Notes: generated by a model not told the origin, from the sequence alone. A stretch of DNA of 64,000 nucleotides from Bdellovibrio sp. BCCA (GCF_037996825.1 NZ_JBBNAC010000001.1:310001-374000), one strand, 5' to 3'; shown: positions 1 to 7,377, counted from the first letter of the stretch. A program made the numbers and translations.

Positions 1-358
1 AGTTTCTGGAGCTGCAGAAGAAGGTAAAGAAATCGTCTTTGTCTTCAAAACTCCTTCAGGGGAAGTGAAGGGCTCTATGCGTATGAAAGTGATGAAACAG
101 TCTCAAGATCGTACAGTGCAGTGGCGTTGTACAGAAGGTCCGGCGGAGTGGATCGGCACAGACATTACGTTTGATCTTTCCCAAGAAGGTGAATACGCCA
201 TCGTTCTTTTCGGTCACCGTAATTGGAAAGAAGAAGTCGAGTTCATGGGTCACTGTAGTACAAAGTGGGCGATCTTTATGATGAGCCTTAAGGACCTCAT
301 TGAAAAAGGCAAAGGTCAGCCTTCACCTATTGATGTGAAGATTGATAACTGGAATTAA
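1..358 (+). CDS. SRPBCC (AHSA1/START-like) domain protein, 5' truncated by window edge
   Basis: The reading frame is open from base 2 and ends at TAA 356-358, so the N-terminus lies outside the window. The visible ~118 residues have the alternating beta-strand pattern and long C-terminal helix (around WAIFMMSLKDLIEKGKG) of SRPBCC/AHSA1 small-ligand-binding proteins, with a W-x-G-T-D-I-T-F-D-L strand typical of that fold. Ligand and role are unknown. The family recurs nearby: a full-length member at 3462-3860 and a truncated one at 7014-7160. A strong hairpin follows the stop. A GTG at 65 can open a shorter frame, but similarity continues upstream of it, so it is not the real start. Confidence 0.75.
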   Translation, partial: VSGAAEEGKEIVFVFKTPSGEVKGSMRMKVMKQSQDRTVQWRCTEGPAEWIGTDITFDLSQEGEYAIVLFGHRNWKEEVEFMGHCSTKWAIFMMSLKDLIEKGKGQPSPIDVKIDNWN

Positions 359-360
359 AA

Positions 361-389
361 AAGGAAGGAGAACTTTCCTCTCCTTCCTT
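361..389. terminator. bidirectional hairpin terminator
   Basis: An 11-bp perfect stem (AAGGAAGGAGA 361-371 with TCTCCTTCCTT 379-389) and a 7-nt loop sits between two converging genes. It is preceded by an A-run and followed by TTAAG, so it could end transcripts from both sides. Confidence 0.7.
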
Positions 390-397
390 AAGTCTTG

Positions 398-1003
398 TTA
401 CTTTACGATCTGCGCACAGGAAGAATCGTCAACTTTCGTTACGATAGTTTTCGTTCGCTGTGCGTTTTGTTCTCCGATACCATGCAGATTCAAAATCTCG
501 TAGTAATCATCGGCTTTCATGCAAACCGCCGTTGAGCTGTCCATCACACCATTTGGATATTTCCAGAAATAAGATTGAGCATCGACAGTCGTGATTTCAT
601 AGTGGATAAGTCCGTCGCTCGGTAGAGATTGTTTCCATTGATTTAAAGCATCAGCGCAAATAGCTGGAGTTGCATCGTAAACTCCGGGGTCTCTGGGAAG
701 GTGAGCTGATAGACCTAATCCATAATCAGAATAATTTAAAGCATTTGGTGCTAAGAGCGGGAAAACGACACGGAATCGACATTGATGTCCTGGAATTTCA
801 TCGACCGTGTCGGCGCCGCAGTCATAAGATGTATCTGGATCGCAAGCAGGTGGGCGCCATTCAACAGTAAACGACGCCTGTATTTCACCTTGAGCAAAAG
901 TGCCCGTCTTGCGTGAAACAACAATTGTTTCCGCAGCAAAAGCCGAATGCGAAAACGAGATCGCTAGTAAAAAAATTGTGAGAGTGGATTGTTTGTAAGA
1001 CAC
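398..1003 (-). CDS. secreted protein of unknown function
   Basis: A 201-aa protein. I chose GTG at 1003 because AGGAGG (1009-1014) lies 5 nt upstream and translation from there gives a classical signal peptide: basic start, hydrophobic STLTIFLLAISF, then SAFAA before the likely cleavage. The frame stays open upstream to 1105, but that extension is not protein-like. The mature part has paired cysteines (CDPDTSYDCGAD, CRF, CADAL, CMK, SSCAQ), suggesting a disulfide-stabilised periplasmic or extracellular protein. I recognise no family. It converges on the SRPBCC gene and stands alone. Confidence 0.75.
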   Translation of the reverse strand: MSYKQSTLTIFLLAISFSHSAFAAETIVVSRKTGTFAQGEIQASFTVEWRPPACDPDTSYDCGADTVDEIPGHQCRFRVVFPLLAPNALNYSDYGLGLSAHLPRDPGVYDATPAICADALNQWKQSLPSDGLIHYEITTVDAQSYFWKYPNGVMDSSTAVCMKADDYYEILNLHGIGEQNAQRTKTIVTKVDDSSCAQIVK

Positions 1004-1225
1004 AGAAACCTCCTGGCAAATGCCGTTAATGAGGTTTCTTTCATCCTTTGATTTTTGCGGATCTGGCCGGGAAAGAAACGGCAAGACATCCAGATCCAAC
1101 ATCAAATTCGTGATCCTTATACCCTAGGCGCCATTTTAATGAAATAGGGTTCTGCGGAGCGCTGAAAACAATTCAACTTTGTAGCGAACAAAGGGTATTG
1201 TTAAAGTCATCTGTGGAGCTAACTT

Positions 1226-1639
1226 ATGAAAAAAACTGACTCATCTAAAGACCTTTCTCCTGCAAAAATGATCGACGCAAGAATCAAAGAACTTGGTGAC
1301 TGGCGCGGTAAAATGCTGAGTCAAATCCGCAAAATCGTTAAAGCGGCTGAGCCGGATATTGTTGAAGAGTGGAAGTGGAGAGGGGTTCCCGTGTGGGAAT
1401 ACAATGGGATCATCTGCACTGGTGAAACCTATAAGAGTGTCGTGAAGATGACTTTTGCCAAAGGCGCTTCTTTGAAAGATCCTTCGGGACTTTTCAACTC
1501 AAGTCTTGAAGGTAATACAAGACGCGCAATTAATTTTAAAGAGAGTGACAAGATCAATGAAAAAGCCTTGAAGGCTCTTATTAAAGAAGCCGTGACTCTG
1601 AATTCCACAAAAAAATCCAAAGCCAAAGCTACTAAATAA
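1226..1639 (+). CDS. DUF1801 domain protein (YdhG-like)
   Basis: A 137-aa cytoplasmic protein. Residues 10-125 fit the DUF1801 fold: an ID.RI.EL.DWR...L..IR.I....EPD..E.WKW..P.W region, then a strand with YK..VK..FAKGA and a C-terminal helix. The tail is Lys-rich (KKSKAKATK). Function is unknown; members are often found beside ECF sigma factors, DoxX, YCII and SRPBCC genes, as here. ATG at 1226 has a GGAG site 8 nt upstream. It converges with the DoxX-like gene with no intergenic space. Confidence 0.85.
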   Translation: MKKTDSSKDLSPAKMIDARIKELGDWRGKMLSQIRKIVKAAEPDIVEEWKWRGVPVWEYNGIICTGETYKSVVKMTFAKGASLKDPSGLFNSSLEGNTRRAINFKESDKINEKALKALIKEAVTLNSTKKSKAKATK

Positions 1640-2008
1640 TTAGAACGGTTTTAAAACAAGTCGGCCATAGGCGATGAACGCGCAGATGGCTACAACGACA
1701 AGCCAGTAAACCATTGGACCAAAATTTCCTTCGTCGGAAGCAAGGTGCAACCCGCAGAAGAGAAGCATTTCGGCTGCGATGATGATTGCACCCACAGAAG
1801 CTGAAATTCCCCACGACTTATTTAAGACAGGAAGAATTAAAAGCACGCTGCAAATAAGTTCAAGAATGGCCATTCCCATCCAAACTCCAGAGGGAATTGC
1901 TTTTAGGGACGGCATTGTTTGTTCTGCAGAATGCGAAAACTTCCACACAGCACCAACGGCTGTATGTAGAGCTAAAAGAACCTGAAGAATCCATAAGAAA
2001 ATATTCAT
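1640..2008 (-). CDS. DoxX-like small integral membrane protein
   Basis: A 122-aa protein with four predicted membrane helices (about residues 1-20, 42-62, 68-88, 95-117) and the size of DoxX-like proteins. The start lies 4 nt after the stop of the ECF sigma gene, so the two are almost certainly co-transcribed. DoxX-like genes are recurrent neighbours of ECF41-type sigma factors. DoxX proteins are linked to thiol or quinone redox stress in some bacteria; no such function can be read from this sequence. Confidence 0.8.
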   Translation of the reverse strand: MNIFLWILQVLLALHTAVGAVWKFSHSAEQTMPSLKAIPSGVWMGMAILELICSVLLILPVLNKSWGISASVGAIIIAAEMLLFCGLHLASDEGNFGPMVYWLVVVAICAFIAYGRLVLKPF

Positions 2009-2011
2009 TGA

Positions 2012-2917
2012 TTATCTCCCGCTATTTGATTCGATGATTTCAATTGTTGTTGCACTTAAGTTTTTTGGATCCATAACGATTTCAATATCTGCAATTTTGT
2101 CATCCACGACAGAAAAACGGAAAGCCACAACAGGTTTTCCGCCCGGAGCCCACGTTGCACCCGTCAACCCGTTAATAAGAGCCAATTGAGCTGCCGCAGC
2201 CTTGCCATTCATTGTGTCGGCCACATTATGAGCGCCTTTAATTTCTTTTTTAAATTGCGGAGCGCCTTTTGCTTTGTTGGCTTCAGCCACTTTGACGGCT
2301 GTTTCATCAGCTCGCAGAGTTGCATCAGGATGAAGAAGCTTGATCAGTGCATTCAAATTGCCTTCTCGTGAAGCCGCCAAAAATGCACTGACGATTTCTT
2401 TTTGACGGTTGGAATCTTCTTTGGAATTTTTCGCGCCACGAATTCTTTTTCTTGCGCGACTGGCAAGTTGTCTTGCGTTCTCTTCAGTACGATCAATGAT
2501 CGGAGCAATTTCTTCAAACGATAGATCAAAAAGATCGTGAAGCACGAAAGCGATTCTTTCAGCAGGCGTTAACGTATCTAAAACCAATAAAAGCGCGGGA
2601 CCGACAGCATCTGCAAGAATGAAATTAGTTTCGGGATTTTCAGAGCCATCGCTTGGGAGTTCCGAAATTTCATCGTCGAGCGGTTCTTCACGTTTGGATT
2701 TTTTAGAGCGAAGCATATCAAGACAAACTCTTGCAACAACAGTCGTGAGCCATCCATTGAGATTATCAATTACGTCGGACTCTGATTGAAGTCGTGTCCA
2801 TGTTTCTTGAACGGCATCTTCGGCTTCACCCGTAGAACCTAACATTCGATAAGCCACGGCCTTTAAATGACTTCGACGTTCTTCAAAATTTTTGGCCAGC
2901 CACTCTTTTTTATCCAT
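2012..2917 (-). CDS. ECF sigma factor with C-terminal SnoaL-like domain (SigJ/ECF41-like)
   Basis: A 301-aa protein. Residues ~10-75 form sigma region 2 (HLKAVAYRMLGSTGEAEDAVQETWTR, then GWLTTVVARVCLDMLRSKKSKRE). Residues ~110-160 form region 4 (LTPAERIAFVLHDLFDLSFEEIAPIIDRTEENARQLASRARKRIRG, in order). The C-terminal ~120 residues look like a SnoaL/NTF2-type domain with a VMDPKNL segment resembling the NPDKL motif of ECF41 proteins. The WLPEP linker motif and DGGGR motif of typical ECF41 members are not evident, so it is a divergent member. In this family the C-terminal domain replaces an anti-sigma factor. Two candidate promoters for it lie just upstream (2940-3001). Confidence 0.9.
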   Translation of the reverse strand: MDKKEWLAKNFEERRSHLKAVAYRMLGSTGEAEDAVQETWTRLQSESDVIDNLNGWLTTVVARVCLDMLRSKKSKREEPLDDEISELPSDGSENPETNFILADAVGPALLLVLDTLTPAERIAFVLHDLFDLSFEEIAPIIDRTEENARQLASRARKRIRGAKNSKEDSNRQKEIVSAFLAASREGNLNALIKLLHPDATLRADETAVKVAEANKAKGAPQFKKEIKGAHNVADTMNGKAAAAQLALINGLTGATWAPGGKPVVAFRFSVVDDKIADIEIVMDPKNLSATTIEIIESNSGR

Positions 2918-2939
2918 CTTCAGTTTCTCGAACTTTCTT

Positions 2940-2966
2940 TGTCACGTTCCTCTTTTTCGATCCGTC
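2940..2966 (+). promoter_or_regulatory. candidate ECF41-type promoter for the YCII-SRPBCC genes
   Basis: TGTCACG (2940-2946), 16 nt, then CGTC (2963-2966). The published ECF41 promoter form is TGTCACA with CGTC at the -10 position. It points at the YCII gene 3069-3422, about 100 nt downstream. Confidence 0.65.
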
Positions 2967-2974
2967 ATAGGCAT

Positions 2975-3001
2975 GACGAATAAGCGATATGAAATGTGAC
3001 A
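2975..3001 (-). promoter_or_regulatory. candidate ECF41-type autoregulatory promoter for the sigma factor gene
   Basis: On the minus strand: TGTCACA (3001-2995), 16 nt, then CGTC (2978-2975). This exactly matches the ECF41 promoter form and points at the sigma gene, whose start is at 2917. Spacing is identical to the divergent plus-strand motif, which makes chance less likely. Confidence 0.7.
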
Positions 3002-3068
3002 GGAATATTTGGATATTTTGAATTATGTCATAAATCGCTGAAATAACTAATCAATTTTAGGAGGCCTT

Positions 3069-3422
3069 ATGCAATTCGTACTTTTAATTTATCAAGGAAC
3101 CACACCTCTTCCAGGATCGGAGCGCTGGAATGCCCTTTCTGCAGAAGAGCAAAAAAGAATTTATGCGGACTACGCAGAGTTCAATAAAACAGCGGGTCTC
3201 ACAGCGGGACTTCCCTTAGGATTGCCAAATGTTGCAAAGACCGTTCAAGTTCACGACGATAAAGTGGAAGTGAAAAACGGAACTTATCTTCCCGAAGGAA
3301 TTGGCGGTTATTGCGTTTTTGAAGCTGAGAACATGGAAGCCGCAGTGGCTTTGGCTGCAAAAATTCCTGCAGCCCGTCTTGGCGGAGCGATTGAAGTTCG
3401 TCCTGCGGAGAAATACTGGTAA
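3069..3422 (+). CDS. YCII-family protein
   Basis: A 117-aa protein matching the YCII/DGPF family: an opening MQFVLLIYQG strand, a helix with SAEEQKRIYADYAEFN, a central strand-rich part and the ending GGAIEVRPAEKYW. YCII proteins are small ferredoxin-fold proteins of mostly unknown function that frequently sit beside ECF sigma factors. An AGGAGG site lies 7 nt upstream of ATG 3069. It is divergent from the sigma gene and downstream of a candidate ECF41-type promoter; the SRPBCC gene follows 39 nt later, probably in the same transcript. Confidence 0.85.
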   Translation: MQFVLLIYQGTTPLPGSERWNALSAEEQKRIYADYAEFNKTAGLTAGLPLGLPNVAKTVQVHDDKVEVKNGTYLPEGIGGYCVFEAENMEAAVALAAKIPAARLGGAIEVRPAEKYW

Positions 3423-3461
3423 AGTCTGTGAAGTAAATGCCTTAAAGAAAAGGATATATAT

Positions 3462-3860
3462 ATGACTTTTCCCGCAAGACAAATCAGCGTTTCAATTCAG
3501 CGTCCGATGAATGAAGTTTATGAATTTGCAGCAAACCCCTCTAATTTACCTCAGTGGGCGGAAGGGTTGAGCCGGTCATCAATGCAAAAGTTCGGTGATG
3601 AGTGGATCGCGGATTCTCCGATGGGAAAAGTCAAAGTGAAGTTTGCAGAGCAGAACCACTTCGGAGTTATTGATCACGACGTGACTCTACCGACGGGCGA
3701 AGTGTTTCACAATCCTTTAAGAGTGGTTCGAAATGGAGACGGCAGCGAGGTGATCTTTACGCTTTTTCGCATGCCTCAGATGTCGGACGCAGATTTCGCA
3801 AAAGACGCGGCAACGGTTGAAAAAGATTTGTTGCGACTTAAATCTCTCTTAGAAAAATAA
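3462..3860 (+). CDS. SRPBCC family protein (polyketide-cyclase-like)
   Basis: A 132-aa single-domain SRPBCC protein: first strand FPARQISVSIQRPMNEVYEFA, helix NPSNLPQWAEGL, then alternating strands and a C-terminal helix (DAATVEKDLLRLKSLLE). Such proteins bind hydrophobic ligands or act as cyclases; the ligand is not predictable. AAGGA lies upstream of ATG 3462. It follows the YCII gene and is likely part of the sigma-controlled unit. It converges with the DUF488 gene 7 nt away. Confidence 0.8.
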   Translation: MTFPARQISVSIQRPMNEVYEFAANPSNLPQWAEGLSRSSMQKFGDEWIADSPMGKVKVKFAEQNHFGVIDHDVTLPTGEVFHNPLRVVRNGDGSEVIFTLFRMPQMSDADFAKDAATVEKDLLRLKSLLEK

Positions 3861-3867
3861 AAATTTT

Positions 3868-4380
3868 TTACTTAAGGGGATAGGTGACCTTCTTGCGTGA
3901 TTTCACACGAGCGCCTTCGGTAAGTTTGGCGACGTCCACGCGATCCTTTCCCATAAGATGAAAAACTGTTTCTCTGTGTGCCAAAAGATAGTCAGAGATA
4001 ATTCGGCGATGACAACGCCACCACACAGCTTCGGAACACATAATCACGCAGCGTTTTTTTCGTCCGAGTTCAATAAGTTTTGCAAAACCATTTTGAAAAT
4101 CATCCGAAAGAGCATAGTCTGCGTAATTATGGAAATTACTATTCTCCCAAAAGCCATTTACTTCTGGTGATATGTCTTTGGGTTTGCTGCGCAGACCACC
4201 CAGTTCTGCGATATGATGATAACTGATTTTATACGGTTTTAAATTTTTCGGAAGGGCGTCTTTGTTGTATTGAGGATTGGTACGCGATCTTGGAACTCTG
4301 CGAACATCAATGACTAGTTCCACATCGCCTGCGCGAAGTAGCTCTACAAATTCCTCAATAGTGCGAGTTGAATGGCCCAC
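3868..4380 (-). CDS. DUF488 family protein
   Basis: About 170 aa, matching DUF488: GHSTRTIEEFVELL near the start, DVRRVPRSRTNPQYN, HIAELGGLR, a central Phe/Tyr-rich part, then CVIMCSEAVWWRCHRRIISDYL with the conserved Cys and CHR motif. Function is unknown. The annotated start is GTG at 4380, but family members normally have 4-6 more residues before GHST, and the frame continues upstream as LPFFTV. The true start may therefore be a rare codon such as CTG inside the tail of the upstream DUF2945 gene. The two genes are evidently coupled. Confidence 0.8.
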   Translation of the reverse strand: MGHSTRTIEEFVELLRAGDVELVIDVRRVPRSRTNPQYNKDALPKNLKPYKISYHHIAELGGLRSKPKDISPEVNGFWENSNFHNYADYALSDDFQNGFAKLIELGRKKRCVIMCSEAVWWRCHRRIISDYLLAHRETVFHLMGKDRVDVAKLTEGARVKSRKKVTYPLK

Positions 4381-4397
4381 CGTGAAAAACGGCAGGC

Positions 4398-4625
4398 TTA
4401 CTGCTTTCGCTTGTTGACGACCTTTTTTAAGGCACTGCCTTTGTGAGCGGCGACGTGATCTGACTTATCGCTTTTGATTTCGTACTGAGGATCTTCTTTT
4501 GAAGCGTGGTGTTTGTAGCCCTTGTATTTAAAATCCTTAGAGTGGACAGCGATGATTTTTCCACTCACTTTTCCTGCTTCTGAATTCCACGTGACATGAT
4601 CGCCCACTTTGAATTTGTTAGGCAT
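4398..4625 (-). CDS. DUF2945 (hypervirulence-associated TUDOR-domain) protein
   Basis: A 75-aa basic protein with the DUF2945/HVA1 signature: FKVGDHVTWNSEAGKVSGKI at the start, then a KGYKHHASKEDPQYEIKSDKS segment and a HKGSALKK ending. The fold is a small SH3/Tudor-like barrel; the cellular role is unknown. A GGAGGAAAC site precedes ATG 4625. It sits between the RibD_C-type gene and the DUF488 gene on the same strand with small gaps, so a three-gene operon is likely. Confidence 0.85.
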   Translation of the reverse strand: MPNKFKVGDHVTWNSEAGKVSGKIIAVHSKDFKYKGYKHHASKEDPQYEIKSDKSDHVAAHKGSALKKVVNKRKQ

Positions 4626-4638
4626 GTTTCCTCCAGAT

Positions 4639-5226
4639 TTACTTCTTTACTTTGTACGTAGCTGTGAAGACGCCCATTTTTGATGTTTTAGATTTTAAAA
4701 GCTCTAAATCTTGTTTGGGACCGGCGGGAAGGAAAAGACGTTTGCCTTCGCCGAGTGTAATTGGGTAAATCTTTAAAAAATATTCGTCGATCAATTGATG
4801 TCGCATGAGTGTTTGGCACAAATCACCACTGCCAAACATATAAATATCATTCCCAGGTTCTTGTTTAAGTTTAGCAACAGCCTCTGCTGTGTCGCCCGTT
4901 AGCAAAATTGAATTTTGCCATTCCGTCTTCTTCAAAGTTTTAGAGGCGACGTATTTCGTCGTGTTATTCATAAAGGGACCAATCCATTGAAGGTCTTTAC
5001 CCGTCGTCGGCCAATAGCCAGCAAAGATATCATATGTTTTGCGACCTATTAGCAGCGCACCCGCTTTGCCAATATCCTGAGGTAAACCGTCGTCATCTTC
5101 GTCACCCCAGAACGGCACTTGCCATCCACCATATTTAAAACCGCCGCTGGTATCTTCGTCTTTACCACCTGGGGCTTGCATGACTCCATCGAGAGTGAGG
5201 AATGAAATAACGATTAATTTTCTCAT
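4639..5226 (-). CDS. dihydrofolate-reductase-family (RibD C-terminal domain) protein
   Basis: A 195-aa protein with the RibD_C/DHFR-like fold: MRKLIVISFLTLDGVMQAPGG at the N-terminus, ALLIGRKTYDIFAGYWP, a nucleotide-binding strand DIYMFGSGDLCQTLMRHQLIDEY, and ITLGEGKRLF. Such stand-alone proteins are predicted NADPH-dependent reductases of unknown substrate; none is proven to be true DHFR. ATG 5226 has GGGAGA upstream and fits the family N-terminus; the frame stays open 12 nt further but without a ribosome site. A second family member lies at 6434-6994. Confidence 0.88.
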   Translation of the reverse strand: MRKLIVISFLTLDGVMQAPGGKDEDTSGGFKYGGWQVPFWGDEDDDGLPQDIGKAGALLIGRKTYDIFAGYWPTTGKDLQWIGPFMNNTTKYVASKTLKKTEWQNSILLTGDTAEAVAKLKQEPGNDIYMFGSGDLCQTLMRHQLIDEYFLKIYPITLGEGKRLFLPAGPKQDLELLKSKTSKMGVFTATYKVKK

Positions 5227-5316
5227 GGTTTCTCCCAATGTAATGTGATTATTGCGATTTTATCTTTTCTAGAAAGCGCCGTCATATTTCAAATGCTTAA
5301 GAAAAGTGAACTTGCC

Positions 5317-6408
5317 TTAGCGAACCTTCAACAGGCTGACAAGAAGGACAATCACAATCATCGCTTGAATCAATGTAAATCGCACAAGCACTTGGGTATT
5401 GGACCATCCTTTGTTATGTCGAACGTGATCGTGCAGCGGAAAACGAATCGTTCGAAACAATGAAAGCTTTAAAAATCTCAGCAATGCGACTTTTACTAAG
5501 CCCGTTCCGCCATTCACCAGTAAAACCGCCGAGACAATAAAAATTGTAAGTGGATTGCCAGACTTAATAACGAAAAACCCCAACAAAAAGCCTAAAGCTC
5601 GTGAGCCAGCATCTCCCATGAGCAGGATGGAGGGATTCGCATTATACCAAAGATAACCAAGGATACATCCAACCATCGAAAAAGCCATGATACCCCAAAC
5701 AGCGCCGTCTTGAGAATGCGGAAGACGTAAGTAAGTCGCGATATCTTTATGACCGATCACGAAATACAAAAGAGCCCCCAGGGTTGCAAAAGCAAGAACG
5801 GATAAAGTTCCCGAAAGACCGTCGACTCCGTCACTGCAGTTCGTGCAGTTAATAGAAGTCCAAATAAGAATTGCTCCCAGCGGAATAAAGACGACCGGAG
5901 GAATCATAAATGTTGTCGTAGTGAACGGCAGCCACATTTGCACGTCTTGCATTTCGCAAAGTAGAGCGGCGGCACCGATCGCCAGGACAGCGTCTAATAA
6001 TGCTTTTCGGTATTCTCCCCAAGAGTCGACGGACTTATCGTCAAAGTAGCCAGACAACATCTCTAAGAAAGTGACTAACAAAATTCCCCACGCTTGCAAA
6101 GACGGAGGAAGCAAGATCAGTTGAATAACAGTGAAAATCGAAACGAAGATAACTCCGGCGCCAGTGGGTTTGCCTTTTGAAGCACCACTTTGAATGGCGT
6201 ACGCACGACCACGGTCTGTAGGAAGTAAACCCATCAATCGAGGAAGAAGATAAAGGGTCAGAGCAAAACAGAGAATGGTGCTAAGTCCGCCAAGAAATAA
6301 GTGGGATGTCAAAAGTCGAAAAGGACCGTAGTAATTTTCTAAAGTCTGCCCAAACCAGTATATCAAGTGATCCCCCTTGCCCACGTCATCTAAAAAGATA
6401 TGATACAC
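5317..6408 (-). CDS. MraY-family phospho-MurNAc-pentapeptide translocase paralogue
   Basis: A 363-aa integral membrane protein with about ten helices. MraY landmarks are present in order: KGKPTGAGVIFV (residues ~78-89), GYFDDKS with D123/D124, a NCTNCSDGVDGLSG segment (D193, D196) matching the N-x-T-D-G-x-D-G-L motif, MGDAGSRALG (D266), and a late cytosolic loop HDHVRHNKGWSNTQV that replaces the usual HHHxE-x-KGW. Canonical MraY makes lipid I from undecaprenyl phosphate and UDP-MurNAc-pentapeptide at the inner membrane. This copy is outside a cell-wall cluster and has an altered His motif, so it may be a specialised second enzyme. Confidence 0.85.
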   Translation of the reverse strand: MYHIFLDDVGKGDHLIYWFGQTLENYYGPFRLLTSHLFLGGLSTILCFALTLYLLPRLMGLLPTDRGRAYAIQSGASKGKPTGAGVIFVSIFTVIQLILLPPSLQAWGILLVTFLEMLSGYFDDKSVDSWGEYRKALLDAVLAIGAAALLCEMQDVQMWLPFTTTTFMIPPVVFIPLGAILIWTSINCTNCSDGVDGLSGTLSVLAFATLGALLYFVIGHKDIATYLRLPHSQDGAVWGIMAFSMVGCILGYLWYNANPSILLMGDAGSRALGFLLGFFVIKSGNPLTIFIVSAVLLVNGGTGLVKVALLRFLKLSLFRTIRFPLHDHVRHNKGWSNTQVLVRFTLIQAMIVIVLLVSLLKVR

Positions 6409-6433
6409 AAATCGTACAGCGTGTGGAGGTCCG

Positions 6434-6994
6434 ATGGGAAAATTAATTTTGAGAATTTCTGTTTCGATCGACGGATTTATTGAGTCATCCGAAGAAAAGG
6501 TGGATTTTTCTAAATCAAGAAGCCCTGAAGGAGCAGCTTGGTTGGCGGGTAAGATTGGAAATGCAGGGGCTCATCTCATGGGACGAAAAGCTTTTACTCA
6601 GCTCTCTTCCTTTTGGCCTACGGCGAGCGGGCCGCTTGCGAACCATATGAATGAAATTCCTAAAATTGTTTTTTCAAAAAAAGGTTTTGATCCTTCTCAA
6701 GTTACGAGTGCGAAGGGTTGGACCGATGCAAAGGTGATCGGGAATTTGGCTCAGGGCCTTGCAGATCTTAAGAAGCAAATAGATAAAGACTTGATCGCAC
6801 ATGGTGGTGTTGAGTTCACACAAAATTTGGTGCAGACCGGACTTGTTGATGAGTTCTGGCTTGCTACGCATCCTGTGGCAACGGGACGCGGGTTTGGGTT
6901 ATTTCAAAAGTTGGAAAAGCCTTTGTATTTGAAGCTGGTTGAGACGAAAGTTTTTGCGACTGGCGCTATGATGAATATTTATCGACCGGAATAG
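6434..6994 (+). CDS. dihydrofolate-reductase-family (RibD C-terminal domain) protein
   Basis: A 186-aa RibD_C/DHFR-like protein: MGKLILRISVSIDGFIESSE, then HLMGRKAFTQLSSFWPTA, DLIAHGGVEFTQNLVQTGLVDEFW and a HPVATGRGFGLF segment. Predicted NADPH-dependent reductase, substrate unknown. GGAGG (6424-6428) precedes ATG 6434. It is divergent from the MraY paralogue with only 25 nt between start codons. It is a paralogue of 4639-5226 and is followed 19 nt later by the truncated SRPBCC frame. Confidence 0.88.
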   Translation: MGKLILRISVSIDGFIESSEEKVDFSKSRSPEGAAWLAGKIGNAGAHLMGRKAFTQLSSFWPTASGPLANHMNEIPKIVFSKKGFDPSQVTSAKGWTDAKVIGNLAQGLADLKKQIDKDLIAHGGVEFTQNLVQTGLVDEFWLATHPVATGRGFGLFQKLEKPLYLKLVETKVFATGAMMNIYRPE

Positions 6995-7013
6995 AAATCT
7001 CAGGAGGTATAAG

Positions 7014-7160
7014 ATGTGCAAAACAATAAAACAAAAGGTTCATTTTAAAGCTCCTCCAGATGTGATTTTCAGTTTATGGAGGACCGTACAACTGGGATCT
7101 GATAAAGAGTTATTTGGAGAAGCAGGAATATGGCGGACAGAAAGAGATTCGAACTCTTGA
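7014..7160 (+). pseudogene. truncated SRPBCC/AHSA1 gene running into tRNA-Ser
   Basis: ATG 7014 follows a good AGGAGG site and opens a 48-codon frame. Its first ~20 residues (MCKTIKQKVHFKAPPDVIF) are the standard N-terminus of AHSA1-type SRPBCC proteins. After that the similarity stops and the frame runs into the antisense strand of the 3' half of tRNA-Ser, ending at TGA 7158-7160. The intact family domain is ~130-150 aa, so this is a 5' remnant. Loss of the rest next to a tRNA 3' end suggests a past deletion or integration there. Confidence 0.6.
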
Positions 7161-7221
7161 TACGCTTTTGACGTATACTCGCGTTCCAGGCGAGCGCCTT
7201 CAACCACTCGGCCATCTGTCC
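7131..7221 (-). tRNA. tRNA-Ser(GGA)
   Basis: Read on the minus strand from 7221: acceptor GGACAGA pairs perfectly with TCTGTCC, the anticodon loop is CTGGAAC with anticodon GGA, a long variable arm typical of class II tRNA-Ser (TACG..CGTA) follows, the T-loop is GTTCGAATC, and CCA is encoded (7133-7131). Length is 91 nt. Confidence 0.95.
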
Positions 7222-7377
7222 GCAACTGGAACTCTTTTTAAGAAAAGCCAAGATAGCATATTGCATTGTGGCAAAGCAAGGCCGAATCCGCCTGCTATCA
7301 ATCATATGGGGAGCTTTTGTAAAAGCTCTTATCCTTTAACCAGAGCAACTCTAACTACTTACGGAAAAGGGGATCTT

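Noticed and set aside
7114-7377. Long N-terminal extension of the SnoaL-like protein
   Set aside because: It crosses tRNA-Ser and lacks a ribosome site, whereas ATG 7378 begins a clear signal peptide.
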